Positions 11,515 through 24,016 of a DNA stretch of 64,000 nt are shown one piece after another. How positions within the stretch are numbered: position 1 is the stretch's first letter; each line of letters begins with the position of its first letter. Origin of the DNA: Triglochin maritima (taxonomy: Eukaryota > Streptophyta > Magnoliopsida > Alismatales > Juncaginaceae); assembly GCA_963682175.1 (NCBI GenBank), contig OY821772.1, forward strand, positions 44,352,925-44,416,924. Reading direction: 5' to 3'. Below the pieces are notes generated by a model. That model saw only the letters and a program-made list of their open reading frames with translations, was not told the origin of the DNA and ran no database searches. Made by a program: the position numbers and the translations under genes.

Positions 11515-11587
11515 CGCCCACCGTGGGGCTCGAACCCACGACCACAAGGTTAAGAGCCTTGCGCTCTACCAACTGAGCTAGACGGGC
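11515..11587 (-). tRNA. trnK-CTT: tRNA-Lys (anticodon CTT)
   Basis: The reverse complement starts GCCCGTCTAGCTCAGTTGG and folds as a 73-nt cloverleaf: a 7-bp acceptor stem (one G-T and one T-G pair), anticodon loop CTCTTAA with CTT, and T-arm GTGGGTTCGAGCCCCAC. A and B boxes are intact, and a T5 run about 15 nt downstream on the minus strand (near 11496-11500) can end Pol III transcription. No CCA is encoded, as in other nuclear tRNA genes. Confidence 0.96.
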
Positions 11588-14570
11588 TTATTGTTGTAAG
11601 GTATTTATATTGTTGAAGATATATTGTTGAACATTAGGGCTTCTTGGTACAAGAATTTGTGACCACAAGAAGTCAAGAACCACGCCAACCTCTCGAGTCT
11701 CGACAATGTTTTGGTTGACGTCAATTATTTGCAATTATGGAATGGTTTTGTGCAATCATGACAAACACATGTTTTATACTTATGCAATCGGACCTTCGTA
11801 TATATATTTGGATGTCGTTAGGAAACCTTTTATTATATGTATGCCATTACAAAACTTATTTATTCATGTCTATGTCATCCGATTAGCGAGAATCACATTT
11901 TATTGTCCTCCCACTTGTAAATTCAGTCTCTCAAGCATTCACTTGATCGTAAAAATCGAACTCTTCATCTCAATACCGCAATCATTCTCTAAAAATCAGG
12001 TAATCTCAATTATGCACTTAAATCTAATTATTCCCCACCGGTTTGGTGTGTGAGAGAGGAATGAGATATTCAATGATCAAATCATTTAGAAACTTTTGAA
12101 GTTACAACTTAGGACGGAGTTTTGAGAAAAAAAAAATAATTTTCCTTAATTACTAGTGTGCGTTTGTAGAGGGTGGAAAATTTTAGTCTCCACTAATTGG
12201 ATGGTATAAACATAGATCGATAAAAGGAATTTTGTAGTAACATAGTCCTTAAATAAAGAAGTTTCACAATGCCATCAAAATAAATATGAATGCTACTGTG
12301 ACATAAGCTTAAAAACAAATGATTTGTAGGAAAAGATTGGAGACAAAAAAACCTAATTCGGTGGATTGTGAATCTTGACTGAGATACTTAACCAGCTTAG
12401 CCACGGGTATGGGTGACACAATAAGTCTTCTGTATCCTAGAATGCTGACGAAACTTTGATTAAAAAAATTCTTAACCTTTTTTGGGATGTATCTAGGCCA
12501 TAATGGCCTCAACTTTCAGGGCTACTATGGGCCCAAGTTTTGTTATAAGGTGAATGTGGATCATGCTCACCTGAAATTTTCACATAAAAAACCCATTGTT
12601 TAAGCGATGGGAGTTGGATTTGATATCTGATACTGATAGTGGTCCATGAAGGAAGGACACACGTAAGCAGAACAGTTTCCAACTCGACAGCATCTACGTT
12701 GATGTAATGAATTTTTATTAATTAATAGGGAACTAATGGTACAAGGGATACACTTGTGTGCATTAGATCAAAGATTGGAAACGAAAAGGCATTTACTAAC
12801 AATGATTATCTTCGCTAGAGTGTGAATTCAACATCTTTGGCTGTGAACACGCAAAGGTCAAAAGTACTGTACTTGTATTTCTCAAAAGGTTTGCAGGTCA
12901 AAATAAAGTATAAGTTAGGATCGTCTTCATGAGCGTAAATCGCCAATTGCCAATGTGGATTTGGAAATGCAATTGTACATAATTTTTCCATATATTCTAA
13001 GTGTAAGGCATAGTTAGTGCGTAGCAGAAGATGTTGTTAGCAGGATTTGGGTTTCTATCAATGAAAAACGAAAGGTCGTGGAGTCAGTAGTTGTAGAGTA
13101 GACAAAACGGGAACAAAAATATTACTAAGGATAGGTTTCGAGAATGTGCACCTGAAAAGAAGATATGATCTACCGATTTGATTTGTGTTTACACAATGTT
13201 GCAACGATATGTTCCAGTTGTTAAGCAAGAGCCACATGAAGATCTTTATCTTTAGTGGGCATGCAGCGGCCGAAATTGATTTTTTTGCCTTCGGGTGTAA
13301 TGATCATGTTGGTCAAGAAAAACATAAACTTTTGAAAGAACTCCCGTCCCGGCCTCATCACGTGAAAGCAACTGTAAGCGATTGTCGTTTGATACAAGAT
13401 AAGTTTCATCTACGCGTAGCGTCCCATTATTTGCATGTTTAGAATATTAAACAAATCACAACTTCAACAGTTCGGCACTGGAACACCCCATCCTTGGGTT
13501 CGATAGGCGACAATGTGTTAGACTCGACCGCTCGAGAGGATGCTGTTGGTAGGACTCGGTTTGCATGCAGCTCTAGCCAATGGACGTTTTCGGCACAATA
13601 TATAATTCGGAGCCCAACTTGAGCTTTGTCTGGTTGGTGAGGGACATCTACACGCCCCTCCACTGTCTCCCCTCGTGCCTTTTGTTTAATTTTCTCCCAT
13701 GCTTGATTAAATTCTAAAATTCTAATTCGGAGTCTTCTATATTGGATTTGTTCGAGACCACCTTAGTTATAAGTAACCACAACTAAAGGAATGATTCGCT
13801 GGATTCTCAAAGAAAAATCACTATTCAAACCCATAATTTGAAGTTGTTATCCCGAAGAGAAACTATTCAGTACATGCCTGGTTTTGGAAAACTAAAAAAA
13901 TTATATGAGATACTAGTAAACCAATAAAAGTGATGCTGCAAGGTATTTTGCATCCACACCCTCCATTTAAGCTATGTTTATGCCATTATACTTCATTTGG
14001 ATATGGTTCCACTTTCACCCTCCAAATCTTATTTTGTCAAGTATGCCCTCTAGTGAGTGAGCCTCTAATATTGTCATATCTTAGGAAAATGTTTAGTGGA
14101 CGCGCGTCTCATCAGAAATGTTTAGGAAAATGTTTAATGACCATATCTTAAGGTCATTGTGGAGGTACCAACAATAGACGTACGTCTCATCAGAAATGTA
14201 AATAAAGAATCATAAGTTTAAGGGAATATGAAGGTGGATAAAAATACAAGCCTTGTGTAACTAATGGAAACCGCAGTAACCGATCACTGATCTTCATGAG
14301 TCGAACTTTAGCCGGAAAGCTCTAGCTAATACCTCTTCACTTAATCATTCATCCGCACCCTGATTTGCATACAAACTCCAATTAACAAAAGGCCATTGCA
14401 CTTGGGGACTTGCATCTCCTTGTTTTCAGCATTCAACTTACCCATCATGCATGGGAAGACCACACTTATCACACAGCCACACCACTGCTACAAGCCTACA
14501 CTCCTATATCTGCCATTCCAATACTCCTGCTATTTCACTTTCAAAAAATAAAATAAAAATACTCCTGCTA
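11588..14570. other. intergenic region, nothing firmly recognised
   Basis: AT-rich DNA with only short, unrelated open frames. I see no terminal repeats, no protein similarity and no RNA gene. Confidence 0.4.
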
Positions 14571-14571
14571 T

Positions 14572-14579
14572 TTATATAT
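14572..14579 (+). promoter_or_regulatory. TATA box of the LAZY gene
   Basis: TTATATAT lies about 70 bp before the inferred ATG at 14647, which allows a start of transcription near 14605. Confidence 0.45.
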
Positions 14580-14646
14580 TCTTGTGCAATGGTACTTCCT
14601 TCATCACCAACAAGTTTTAGCCTTCAGTTATCTCTTTGCATGCAGC

Positions 14647-15234
14647 ATGAGGGTGAGTTGAGGACCACTAAACACATCCAATCAAAGTCTTTACAAGTGG
14701 AAGGCTTCAATGTTCTCCAACTCTGGTTTTCTTTTGCTTATTTATCTTGAGATTGATTATAATGATTTCTTTTGTTGTTGCCTTGTTGGTTGTAGATCCT
14801 AAGTTGGGTGCAGAGTAAGATAAGTGGAAAACATGGGCATAAGAAACCTGATGTGGGTTACTCAATTAATGCTGGTAAAATCTCTCTACTAACTTCGTTC
14901 CATGTTTGTGGTCATCAATTTATTCTTCTAGACTTTGGTAAGTTGTTCTTTCATGAGCATTAGAAGGTATCTTAAAGTTGTCATTTAAGGTCTTAATGCT
15001 AAGTACTCCTAAGTTTTGAAATGAAGTCCAGATTTTTATCGAAAAATATGGAAATCCAAATTTTCGGAACATAAGTTTTGTACTGTCTATGTCAAAAGGC
15101 ATTTTTATCCTTTTTACATTCTTCATTCCACAATCGTTTCCCATTCCAATAAAACTTAAAATTGGTGAATTTTCATTTTGAAAGTGTACTTATCAACCAA
15201 TACAGGTTGAGTGCAGCCAATTTGTACTTCATCC

Positions 15235-15316
<82 letters not shown>

Positions 15317-16092
15317 ATTGTATTGTAGATCACAATGTGTCACATTCTCGCAAAGAAGAGTTCAGTGATTGGCCGCAAGGGTTGTTTGCGATCGGGACCT
15401 TTAACAACAACGACAATTCCAAAACAGAATCATCACAAAGTCTCACACAAGAAGAGTTGGATGTGTTACAAAAAAAGCTTCCCAATCTATTGCGTACACT
15501 TCAAAAATCCGATACAAACCACAATCTACTACGCCTGAATGTCGATCAAACGGGTCATGAAAAAGGATGTGATGATTTTGGCGATACCAGACAAGCTAAG
15601 GGTTCGTTAGCTGAGAAACAAAACACGATCACGCAGAAATCTTTCTCGTTTCTAGTAAATAAGCTGTTGGCTTATAGAGCTGGATTTGCTCGAATTCCTA
15701 GCTTCAAAGATCCAATTCGTGAATTAACCACGGAAAAGGTGAATAATTGTCACAATTTTGTTTTGTCGTAATTTTACTTGTTTGAGTGTGTAGTTATTGT
15801 TGTTATGCAATATTTTGACCGTAGTTGTTGAAAGCAATACTTCACAAGAAGATTTACCCTCAACAACCCAATTCAACACCTACAAGAAAGTATCTGTATC
15901 TGGTCAAGAAGCTAACAATCAGAAGAGACAGAGAGGATGATAAGGTGGAGGAAAAGAAGGATGATGGTAGTAAATGGGACAAGACAGATTCAGAATGTAA
16001 GTTTTAATTCATCGGCACACAATTGAATCACTTTTCTTGTGTATAAAGCATTATATAGCTCTTTACCTGCAGTTATTGTTCTGGAGATCTGA
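14647..16092 (+). CDS. DRO1: LAZY/DEEPER ROOTING 1 (IGT family) protein
   Basis: Five exons: 14647-14652 (ATGAGG only), 14796-14874, 15329-15738, 15825-15996 and 16073-16092, giving 228 residues with all frames joining and GT-AG borders. The N-terminus reads RILSWVQSKISGK, the conserved box I of the family. Residues 43-53 are WPQGLFAIGTF, the defining IGT motif. The tail has LLKAILHKKIYPQ and ends SEFIVLEI, the conserved C-terminal (CCL/EAR-like) motif that in Arabidopsis binds RLD proteins. The tiny first and last exons are a family trait. Family members act at the plasma membrane and on amyloplasts to steer auxin flow in gravity response, setting root or branch angle. From memory, the neighbours match the At1g72490 (DRO1/LZY3/LAZY4) locus. 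The six-base exon 1 is inferred from the donor GTGAGT and the family pattern; an upstream in-frame ATG is a possible alternative. Intron 2 ends with a long (AT)n repeat. Confidence 0.92.
15239..15314. repeat. (AT)38 microsatellite in intron 2 of the LAZY gene
   Basis: An uninterrupted 76-bp AT run ends 12 bp before the AG acceptor at 15327-15328, so it fills the region where the branch point and pyrimidine tract would be. Confidence 0.97.
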
Positions 16093-16945
16093 AGACATGC
16101 GTCTTTGTACGTCCAAGTAAGCTTTTTATATAGCTAAGATGCTTTCGAATTAACCCAAGCGTGTTTGTATAATATTGAGCTATTTTGCCTCGAAACTTGC
16201 AGGTATTTGGCTAGGAGTTTCAGCTGCATCACTCGATTGAAAAATCTCAGCTGAAATGCAGAAAATTGTATTATTCTTAAGTCTTGCTTCACTGTCAATA
16301 AGAACTGCTCAAATCCCATCTGTATTTGTAAACTCTAGATTGAGGGTGTATGGCATTTGTGTGGATTGGTTGTGTTAGCTACCATTTTATTTATTAACCA
16401 ATAATAATGGGATTGCATTTGTAACCTTAGGGATGTTATGTTTCTTTAATTTTTCACAATTATCACTTACACCCAACTTCGTGGCATCTTGTAAAAATAC
16501 TTTGAGTTTCATTTGTACAGTTACATTCTCGATTAGATTGTAGCTTCACCTTTACCCTACAGGCTCTGCAAAAATTGATATACATTTGTCATATCTTTGC
16601 GCATTAAATAGAAATACACATCAGTGTTGGAAAATTAGTCTGAAGAAATAATGGGTTAATATTGACATTCATAACACATAATAAGTAGACGATATTGGAG
16701 ACAAGCTAAAATCTATATCCAAAGAAATCATTCTAATTGGCAGAATGACGTCAAGTTAGGGCCTTGGGAAGGTGAATACCATCAAAAGAAAACGACTCAG
16801 ATGCAAAACACCACCAAAGTAATAAATTTGTTCTTATCCGGGTCACAACAGGATTCGACTACTCCCCCTCCGGAACCCGAGCAAGATCCGCGAATCCCCC
16901 TCTCACTCCCCCCCCAGTCCATCCACACTCCCGTCGACGTCGGAT
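16093..16945. other. intergenic region between LAZY and TMEM87-like genes
   Basis: It presumably holds the 3' UTR of the LAZY gene and the promoter of the next gene. No other feature seen. Confidence 0.5.
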
Positions 16946-16948
16946 CTC

Positions 16949-16958
16949 TATATATAAA
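16949..16958 (+). promoter_or_regulatory. TATA box of the TMEM87-like gene
   Basis: TATATATAAA in the context TCTCTATATATAAACCC lies about 65-75 bp before the ATG at 17023, a good plant TATA placement. Confidence 0.7.
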
Positions 16959-17022
16959 CCCGACGACTCCAACTACCTCAGATCTCTTCCCAACTGGACT
17001 CGACGAAGACCAAATCCCACCA

Positions 17023-20000
17023 ATGCCCTCCTCCCTCCCCCTTCTCCTTCTTCTCGCCGCGATCCACTTCCTCCCCTCCGACGCCGCCGTCCACGACTAC
17101 GCTGGCGCGCGCTTCTCCGCCAAGGGCAACGCCTTTGTCCTCCACGGAGGAAGCGAGGGAATCCGCGGCTCGGCTGGTGAAGGGAATGGGAGCAAGCCTG
17201 ATTCCTTCGTCCGGTGAGCGTTTCGGTTCGGATCTCGTAAGAGTTTAGTTTTTTTTTTTGGTTTTTTATTACGAGGAGACGTGCAGATTTGGTTGTGATT
17301 GGAGTTTTTTGTTTAATTGCAACTCTGAATTGTAAAAGTTTTTTTTCCTGTTTTCGGAATTGTAGACAAAATGTAGAATGTGAATATCGAAGTAGTCTCT
17401 GTTATGATCCAAAACAAGGAATGGTTTCTGTTATGGTGGATTCAACAATATTTTGTGATCTAAAGCGAATTAGATTGAGTTGTAATAGTGTTGAAGCGTT
17501 TGCCCCCGCTCAACCACATTATGGTTATCACATCTTCGTGGAATAGTTTTTGCCTCCTTTTAACCATTTGTTGTACGTCACCTCCAGGCTCCATCGTTGA
17601 GCCAAATTTGATGCATTCCCAATTATTGAGAACCAGTTAGTTTTTGGACACCATGTTCTGCTCCTTTGCGTTTACCCGTTTACTTCTTCAAGAGGATAAA
17701 AAATTGTACTTGAATATATTCATCTTGCTGATCCCTATGAGGAACAATAGTGATTATGAGATGTTTTTTTTTAAATATGGTTTCTTATTGTATAAGTGTT
17801 ATGTTTGTTTAGAGATGGTATTAAGTGGTTGTCACATTTTTCTTTTGATCAGCTTCGAGAAACTCTTGTTCCGAAGACCACGGGATGATGCTGCATCCAG
17901 TAAAGAAAATGATGTTATGCTTGTTCAAGCTATATTGTTTGAAGTTGAGGATCGAGAGACTATTGGAGGGTCAGCCTATGGTGGTCAAAGGGCAATATGT
18001 TGCACTCCTGATTTGGCCAAGTTAGGTGTGTGCACTCAAGATACTGTTATTTACCGTCCATCACCTACTGCTTCTAACTGGCCACAAGTGATCAGTGCTG
18101 CATTCAAGGGAAATGATCTTGTTGCGTCATTACCATCTACAACCATACATATTACACGCTCTGGGATGTATAACTTGTACTTCATCTACTGTGACCCTAA
18201 GCTCAAAGGACTTGTTACCGAGGGAAAAACCATATGGAAAAACCCTGCAGGATATCTACCCGGACGCATGGCTCCTCTCATGAGCTTTTATGAAATCACG
18301 TCGCTTGTATATGTGATAATTGCAGCATTTTGGTTTTCCCAGTATGCAAGATTCTGGAAGGAGATCCTTCCACTTCAGAACTGCATCACACTTGTTATAG
18401 CATTAAGCATGTTTGAAATGACAATGTGGTATTTTGAGTATGCTGAATTCAATAAAACTGGAGTTCGGCCTGTTGGGATTACTATATGGGCTGTAACTTT
18501 TGGTACTATTAAGCGTACAATATCACGTGTGCTTATTCTTGTCGTATCCATGGGGTATGGTGTTGTAAGACCTACACTTGCTGGTCTCAGTTTTAAAGTT
18601 ATCATGCTTGGATCAACATTTTTCCTCGCATCCGAAGTGCTTGAACTGGTGGAAAATGTTGGTACAATAAGTGATCTGTCAGGGAAGGCAAGATTAATCG
18701 TGTCTCTGCCTGTGGCGCTTTTGGATGCTTTCTTTATTATTTGGATATTTACTTCACTCTCAAAAACACTGGATAAACTGCAGGTACTATGTTTCTCAAA
18801 CAAGACAATTCCTTTTTAATTTGGATGCATATAGCTTCCTCTATTATTGCATATTGTTATCCTCTGGAATCTTAAATCTATCATTTGTTGAAGGCAAGAC
18901 GGTTGATGGCCAAATTACATCTCTACCGGAAGTTCACTAATGCATTGGTGGTTTCTGTTATTGTGTCAGTTGGATGGATTTGCTATGAGGTAATTTTATC
19001 CTGTATTCCTTATGGACTAGACGTCTGTTTTGTGTACCCCCTAGCTTGGGCTTGTAGTTCAATAGACAATCATGCATCTTGCATTTGTCTGCTACCCTAG
19101 AAAGTTCAAATATTTTGTCAAGAAGAACATAGATGACATGGTTTAGGTTAATTATTGTTTCTATTTGTTGCTATATTTATGGTTTTGTTTTTGTTACCTT
19201 ATCTTTTTAATTTGCATACATAACAGATATACTTCAAATCCACTGATGTGTACAATGAGCGCTGGCAAACTGCCTGGATAATTCCTATTTTCTGGCATCT
19301 CCTGTCGCTAACTATACTCATTGTCATATGTGTTCTATGGAGACCATCGCAGAACTCTAGGCGGTAAGCTTAAAATACCTAAAATTGCCTTTCACTGGGT
19401 TTCATTATTTTTCTTTCATGTATTGTCGATATCCTGAAGTAGCAACAATGCTGGTATGTGTTCACTGCTGCAATTTGTTTTCATTGTTCCAACATTATAC
19501 TCTTATCTCAATTCTCAAGTTCCTTATCTGCCAAGTTTTTATATGCACTGTTTGCTGTTGTATTTCTCAAGATAGTGATTGACCTCATTTTATCCACTTG
19601 TTATTATTCGATGGTATATATATAACATCTGTATCAGATGTTAAGTCATAATTTGGAAATGGAAGAAATGACGAGCTTTTTCTTTGTGAGATTATCATGG
19701 TTAGGTTCTTAGTTTGAGGTTTCACCTGCAAGTTGTGAAGAGCTTAGAACATATTTCACTAGTACAGACGGTTACAATTTATTTCTTCCTTTTGCTGATC
19801 TGAACTTTGAAATAATCACCTCATAATTAGAAAATTGTTAATTTTCATATATTCGATAACATGCTTTATGTTGTTCTAATTGCAAGGATTGTGACATGTG
19901 CACATGATATTGCCTATAGTATTGCTATAGTGCTGCCAGTTTTCGATGGAAGTTTTTAGCCTGTTGCTTTGTTTAACATCAGCCATCTATGTTGGTTGGT

Positions 20001-20323
20001 TGATTCATATGTGTATACTGTATGACTCTCTAGTAAGAAATATTTAATAGATTATCGGGCAGATGGCATTTGCATGTTGCTTGCGTATTCAGCTGAGTGG
20101 TTCAGCTCAGAGAGCTAATTCTTTCATGTTGGTTCTTGCGATTGTCAGGTACGCCTATGACGCTAATGAAGAGTTTGACCGTGAGCAGACCTTGACGTTA
20201 ATAAAACCAGGCCCTTTACATAATAGAGACAGCACTGGTTCTTCTCCATATGCGAAAACAACTTCTTCGGATGTTGCGGCTGCTCCACATGATGAGGATC
20301 TTGAAGAAGACAAGAGGGAGTAA
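17023..20323 (+). CDS. TMEM87-like lung seven transmembrane receptor family protein
   Basis: Five exons: 17023-17213, 17853-18783, 18894-18989, 19227-19363 and 20149-20323, 1,530 nt coding for 509 residues. All borders are GT-AG and frames join (CG|C, phase 0, phase 0, CG|G). Residues 1 to about 22 are a signal peptide (MPSSLPLLLLLAAIHFLPSDAA). A lumenal GOLD-like domain follows, with the paired cysteines AICCTPDLAKLGVC near residue 112. Seven hydrophobic segments begin around MSFYEITSLVYVIIAAFWF (about residue 210), with the family signatures FEMTMWYFEY and GTIKRTISRVL. The C-tail is acidic and cytosolic. Plant members of this GOST family are Golgi/endomembrane proteins with a proposed trafficking role. 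The ATG follows a good TATA box. A copia element sits about 400 bp after the stop. Confidence 0.92.
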
Positions 20324-20610
20324 CTAGATCCTCTATCCTGTCACATGGTTATACTGGAGAAACGACTGGATACCATTACACTGCCAGATTGCATCTACTA
20401 ATTGGTATTCGAGAAACACATTTTGTCATCTACAAGCCTTTTAGAGTTCACTGACCAGTCACCTCACTGTATCTATACATTTGGAGAGTGCTGGAAAATC
20501 GATTGTTTCGAAGATTAAGTTTGACCCGAAGATTAACTTTGACCCGAAAATACTGCGAAGTCGTTGGCCTCAAGTAGCAAAACTCTAGTTTCACGATCAT
20601 TACCTTGTTC

Positions 20611-20731
20611 ATATGACTTGACATTCATGGAAGAACCAATGATATTTCATTCACAAGGAGGCCTGCTTCATTTTTAGCTCAATGCTCCTTGGAACTCTGC
20701 CATATGACTGACTTGTGGGTTGACCGAACCA
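20611..20731. repeat. 121-bp flank duplication, left copy
   Basis: It runs from ATATGACTTGACATTCATGG to TTGACCGAACCA and is repeated at 26033-26154 with about three substitutions and one extra base. The two copies abut the outer edges of the copia LTRs exactly. Confidence 0.9.
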
Positions 20732-20982
20732 TGTAGAAGTTTAGAATGACACAAGAGATAAGAAACTATTTCTCACTTAATGATTTAAATGAGAATGAGG
20801 AAATGTATTTATAGTAGAAGTTGGTGATTACATTTACGTAACTATCAATGTAGGATTAAACATGATCGAACTACATAACCCGGAAAGTAAATACAAATAT
20901 AGATGATAAGTCCATTGGACTTCATTACAAGAGAATAAGAGGTGTGTACTAGCTGGACCTAAATGGACCTTATGCTCTAACA
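20732..20982 (-). repeat. copia 3' LTR (251 bp)
   Basis: Runs TGTAGAAG...CTCTAACA and matches 25782-26032 with about 11 differences. The adjacent TTCCCCCGC (20983-20991) is the polypurine tract GCGGGGGAA read on the minus strand. Confidence 0.93.
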
Positions 20983-22632
20983 TTCCCCCGCAAGCGAAGA
21001 GGGGAAGGACCTAGACTGAGCTTGGAACGAAGATAATTGAACCGCCGTGCAGATAGAGGTTTTGTCAGCAAGTTGATCATGTGTAGATACAAACCGAACA
21101 TCCAGTTGGTTCGTCGCTACACGCTCTCGAACAAAATGGAAGTCAATTTCCACATGTTTGGTGCGGGCGTGAAGAATGGGATTTGATGCTAAGTAAGTTG
21201 TACTTAGATTGTCACACCACAGTATAGGCACAGATGGGGAGAGACCAAGTTCGTGCAGCAAATTCTGAAGCCAAATCAGCTCCGAAGTTGCGTGGGAGAC
21301 ACTACGAAATTCGGCTTCAGTACTTGACTTTGCCATGGTAGGTTGCTTGTGTGATTTCCAGGAAATGAGATTACGTCTCATGAAGATGCAAAATCCGGTG
21401 GTGGAGCGACGATCATCTGGATCACCAGCCCAGTCCGCATCTGAAAAGGCAAATAGACCACGAAGAGAATCACTGGAAGATTTGAAAATACTCAAGCCAT
21501 CATTGATGGAGTGTTTTAAGTAGCGCAAAATTTGTTTAACAGCAATCCAATGTTCAGTAGTTGGTTTTTGCATGTATTGACAAACTTTATTAACCGGGTA
21601 AGAAAGATCTGGTCTTGTAATAGTGATGTATTGTAGAGCACCAACAGTGCTTCTATACAAGAACACATCATCAAAAGGAGATCCAGAATGCTTAGACAAC
21701 TTAATAGAACTTGAACTAGGAGTACAAATAGGTTTTGTTGTATGCATATTTGTACGAAATAGTAGATCTTGAATATATTTATGTTGAGATAGAAATAGGC
21801 CATTAGTAGTACGATGAATTTCTATACCGAGGAAGTAATTTAAATTTCCAAGATTTTTCATAGAAAATGTGGAGCTAAGATCAGAAATCACCTGATTTAT
21901 CAGATGGGATGAGCTTCCTGTAAGAAGAACGTCATCGACATAAACTAACATGAGAAGCATGTGTTGACCCTGTTTTAACATAAAAAGGGAAGCATCATAT
22001 TTCATAGAAACAAAACCCAGAGTTTTTAACCGATCAGCAAGGCGAATGAACCATGCTCGAGGGGCGTGTTTGAGACCATACAAGGCCTTATGTAGTTTAC
22101 ATATGTGATTGGGATAAGACGGATCAGCAAATCCTGGAGGTTGAACCATAAAAACATCTTCCTGTAACACACCATGTAAAAAGGCATTACTAACATCAAG
22201 TTGTTGGATAGGCCATCCCCTCGAAGTAGCAAGATTTAGTACTACACAAATGGTGACAGGCTTAACAACTGGGCTAAAGGTTTCATGGAAATCAAATCCT
22301 TCCTCTTGATGGAAACCTTTAGCAACAAGACAGGCTTTATAGCGATGTATACTACCATCTGGATTACGCTTAATTTTGAACACCCATTTGCATCCTACCA
22401 CATTAACATGAGAGGAATGAGGAATAAGAGACCAAATGTCATTCTTGATCAGAGCATTATATTCATCATTCATAGCCGAACGCCAGCGCCAATCTTTTAC
22501 TGCTTGGAAATAACAAGTAGGTTCAGTTTCAGTAAGTGGTGAAAGACATAGAGGATGTTTTGAGGTAGTGAATATTTGATAATCAGTAAACACTTTGGGT
22601 TGTCTAGTATTATCTCTGGTTCGGGTAGTCAT
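20983..22632 (-). pseudogene. copia reverse transcriptase and RNase H
   Basis: An open frame of about 550 residues. Reverse transcriptase motifs: VGCKWVFKIKRNPDGSIHRYKA, QLDVSNAFLHG, LYGLKHAPRAWF and the catalytic YVDD. RNase H motifs: SDADWAGD, RRSTTGFC, KSSTEAEFRS and WCDN...ARTKHVEIDFHFVRE. This domain itself is intact over its length and ends at the 3' LTR. Its fusion to the upstream integrase is broken, so it counts as part of a disrupted polyprotein. Confidence 0.92.
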
Positions 22633-23725
22633 GTGATGAAAGGTGGAGGGTTAGGTGGGTCTCCATTGTGTAGTACAGAAGTACTAGATGGAGAAGGTGG
22701 TGTTTGAGTTGGTGGAGTTGACACAATAATAGATGGCAGGTATGGCAGAGGAAAGCAAGGTTCTACTACCAGATACCACATTGTTATGCTTAGGAATGAC
22801 ATCATGAAATGGGAATTTATTCTCATGAAAAATAACATTACGGGCAATAAACATTCGACCAGAATCAATATGAAAGCATTTATACCCACGATGTGAAAAA
22901 CTATATCCAAGAAAAACACATTTTTTAGAACGTGGTTGCAATTTGTTAGTAGTATAAGATCAAAGACAAGGAAAACAAGCACAACCAAAAACCTTTAAAA
23001 TCTTATAATCTGGTTTGAGACCAAAAAGTTTCTCAAATGGACACATGTTGTGGATAATGCGAGAAGGTAAACGATTAATAGTAAAAACCGCAGTATTAAA
23101 ACATCATCCCAAAGTTAATTAGGAGCAGAGGCATGATGAAGGAGAGTTAATCCCATATCAACAATATGTCTATGCTTACGTTCGGCAGCACCATTTTGTT
23201 CATGAGTATGAGGGCATGAAATGCGATGAAGAATGTCATTATTAGTTAAAAAATTGGAGACGGAACGAAATTCCCCACCCCAGTCACTTTGAAAACTTTT
23301 GATCTTAAGGGAGAAATAATTCTCAACCTGAATCTTAAAACGCTTAAAGACATGAAACTGACATAGTATCTATTTCCAGTTCGAGAAATAACAGGAGAGG
23401 GTCCCCAAACATCCGAGTATATCAACTGTAAAGGAGCAGTACTTATAGAATCAGTAGAATAGAAAGGCAGTTTAATGTTTTTAATAGAAGGACAAGTATC
23501 ACAAAGTGTAAGAGGTTTAGATCCAGTTACTGGTAAGGCATTGTGATGAAGAATAGACCGCACGATATGATCGGAGGGATGTCCAAGTCGTTGATGCCAA
23601 GTATTCAACTCAACACGTTCTCCCAAAAAGACCAAGTTGGATGAAGGACCAGCTAGGTGAAGTCTATAGAGTCCATTTTCACGACGACCCTGGAGTAGAA
23701 CTTGACCCGTGATGAGGTCCTTCAC
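22633..23725 (-). pseudogene. copia GAG-pre-integrase and integrase, fragmented
   Basis: The upstream part has the zinc-binding HQRLGHPSDHIV...CDTC and the first integrase aspartate in IYSDVWGPSP. Beyond about 23300 the frame is broken by stops and shifts, and only scattered pieces such as CVFLGYSFSHRGYKCF (in 22684-22941) remain. Confidence 0.85.
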
Positions 23726-24016
23726 AAAACAATGATGAGGATAAAACTCAAACTAAACATTATTATCAAATATCAATAGTAAATTGTGCCACACTTAATA
23801 ATTTACGAGTGACAGGTTGAACAAAAAAGATTTTGTGCATATGAAGAGGACGAGTATTAGAAGGAACAGTAAATGACCTCTTCGTAAGATAGGCAAACCT
23901 GATCTGTTTGCAGCACGGATTTGATCAGTTCCAGTGTACTCTACCGAAGTTTGGAAACAACCAGTGTCATTGGTCAGATGATTCGTGGCACCCGAGTCCG
24001 GATACCAGGCGTCATC

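Noticed and set aside
13185..13442. Possible small gene near 13.2-13.7 kb
   Set aside because: No family, splice or promoter signal; overlapping frames on both strands look random.
15162..15368. Frames with long IYIYIY runs
   Set aside because: Translation of the intronic (AT)38 repeat; the true exon starts at 15329.
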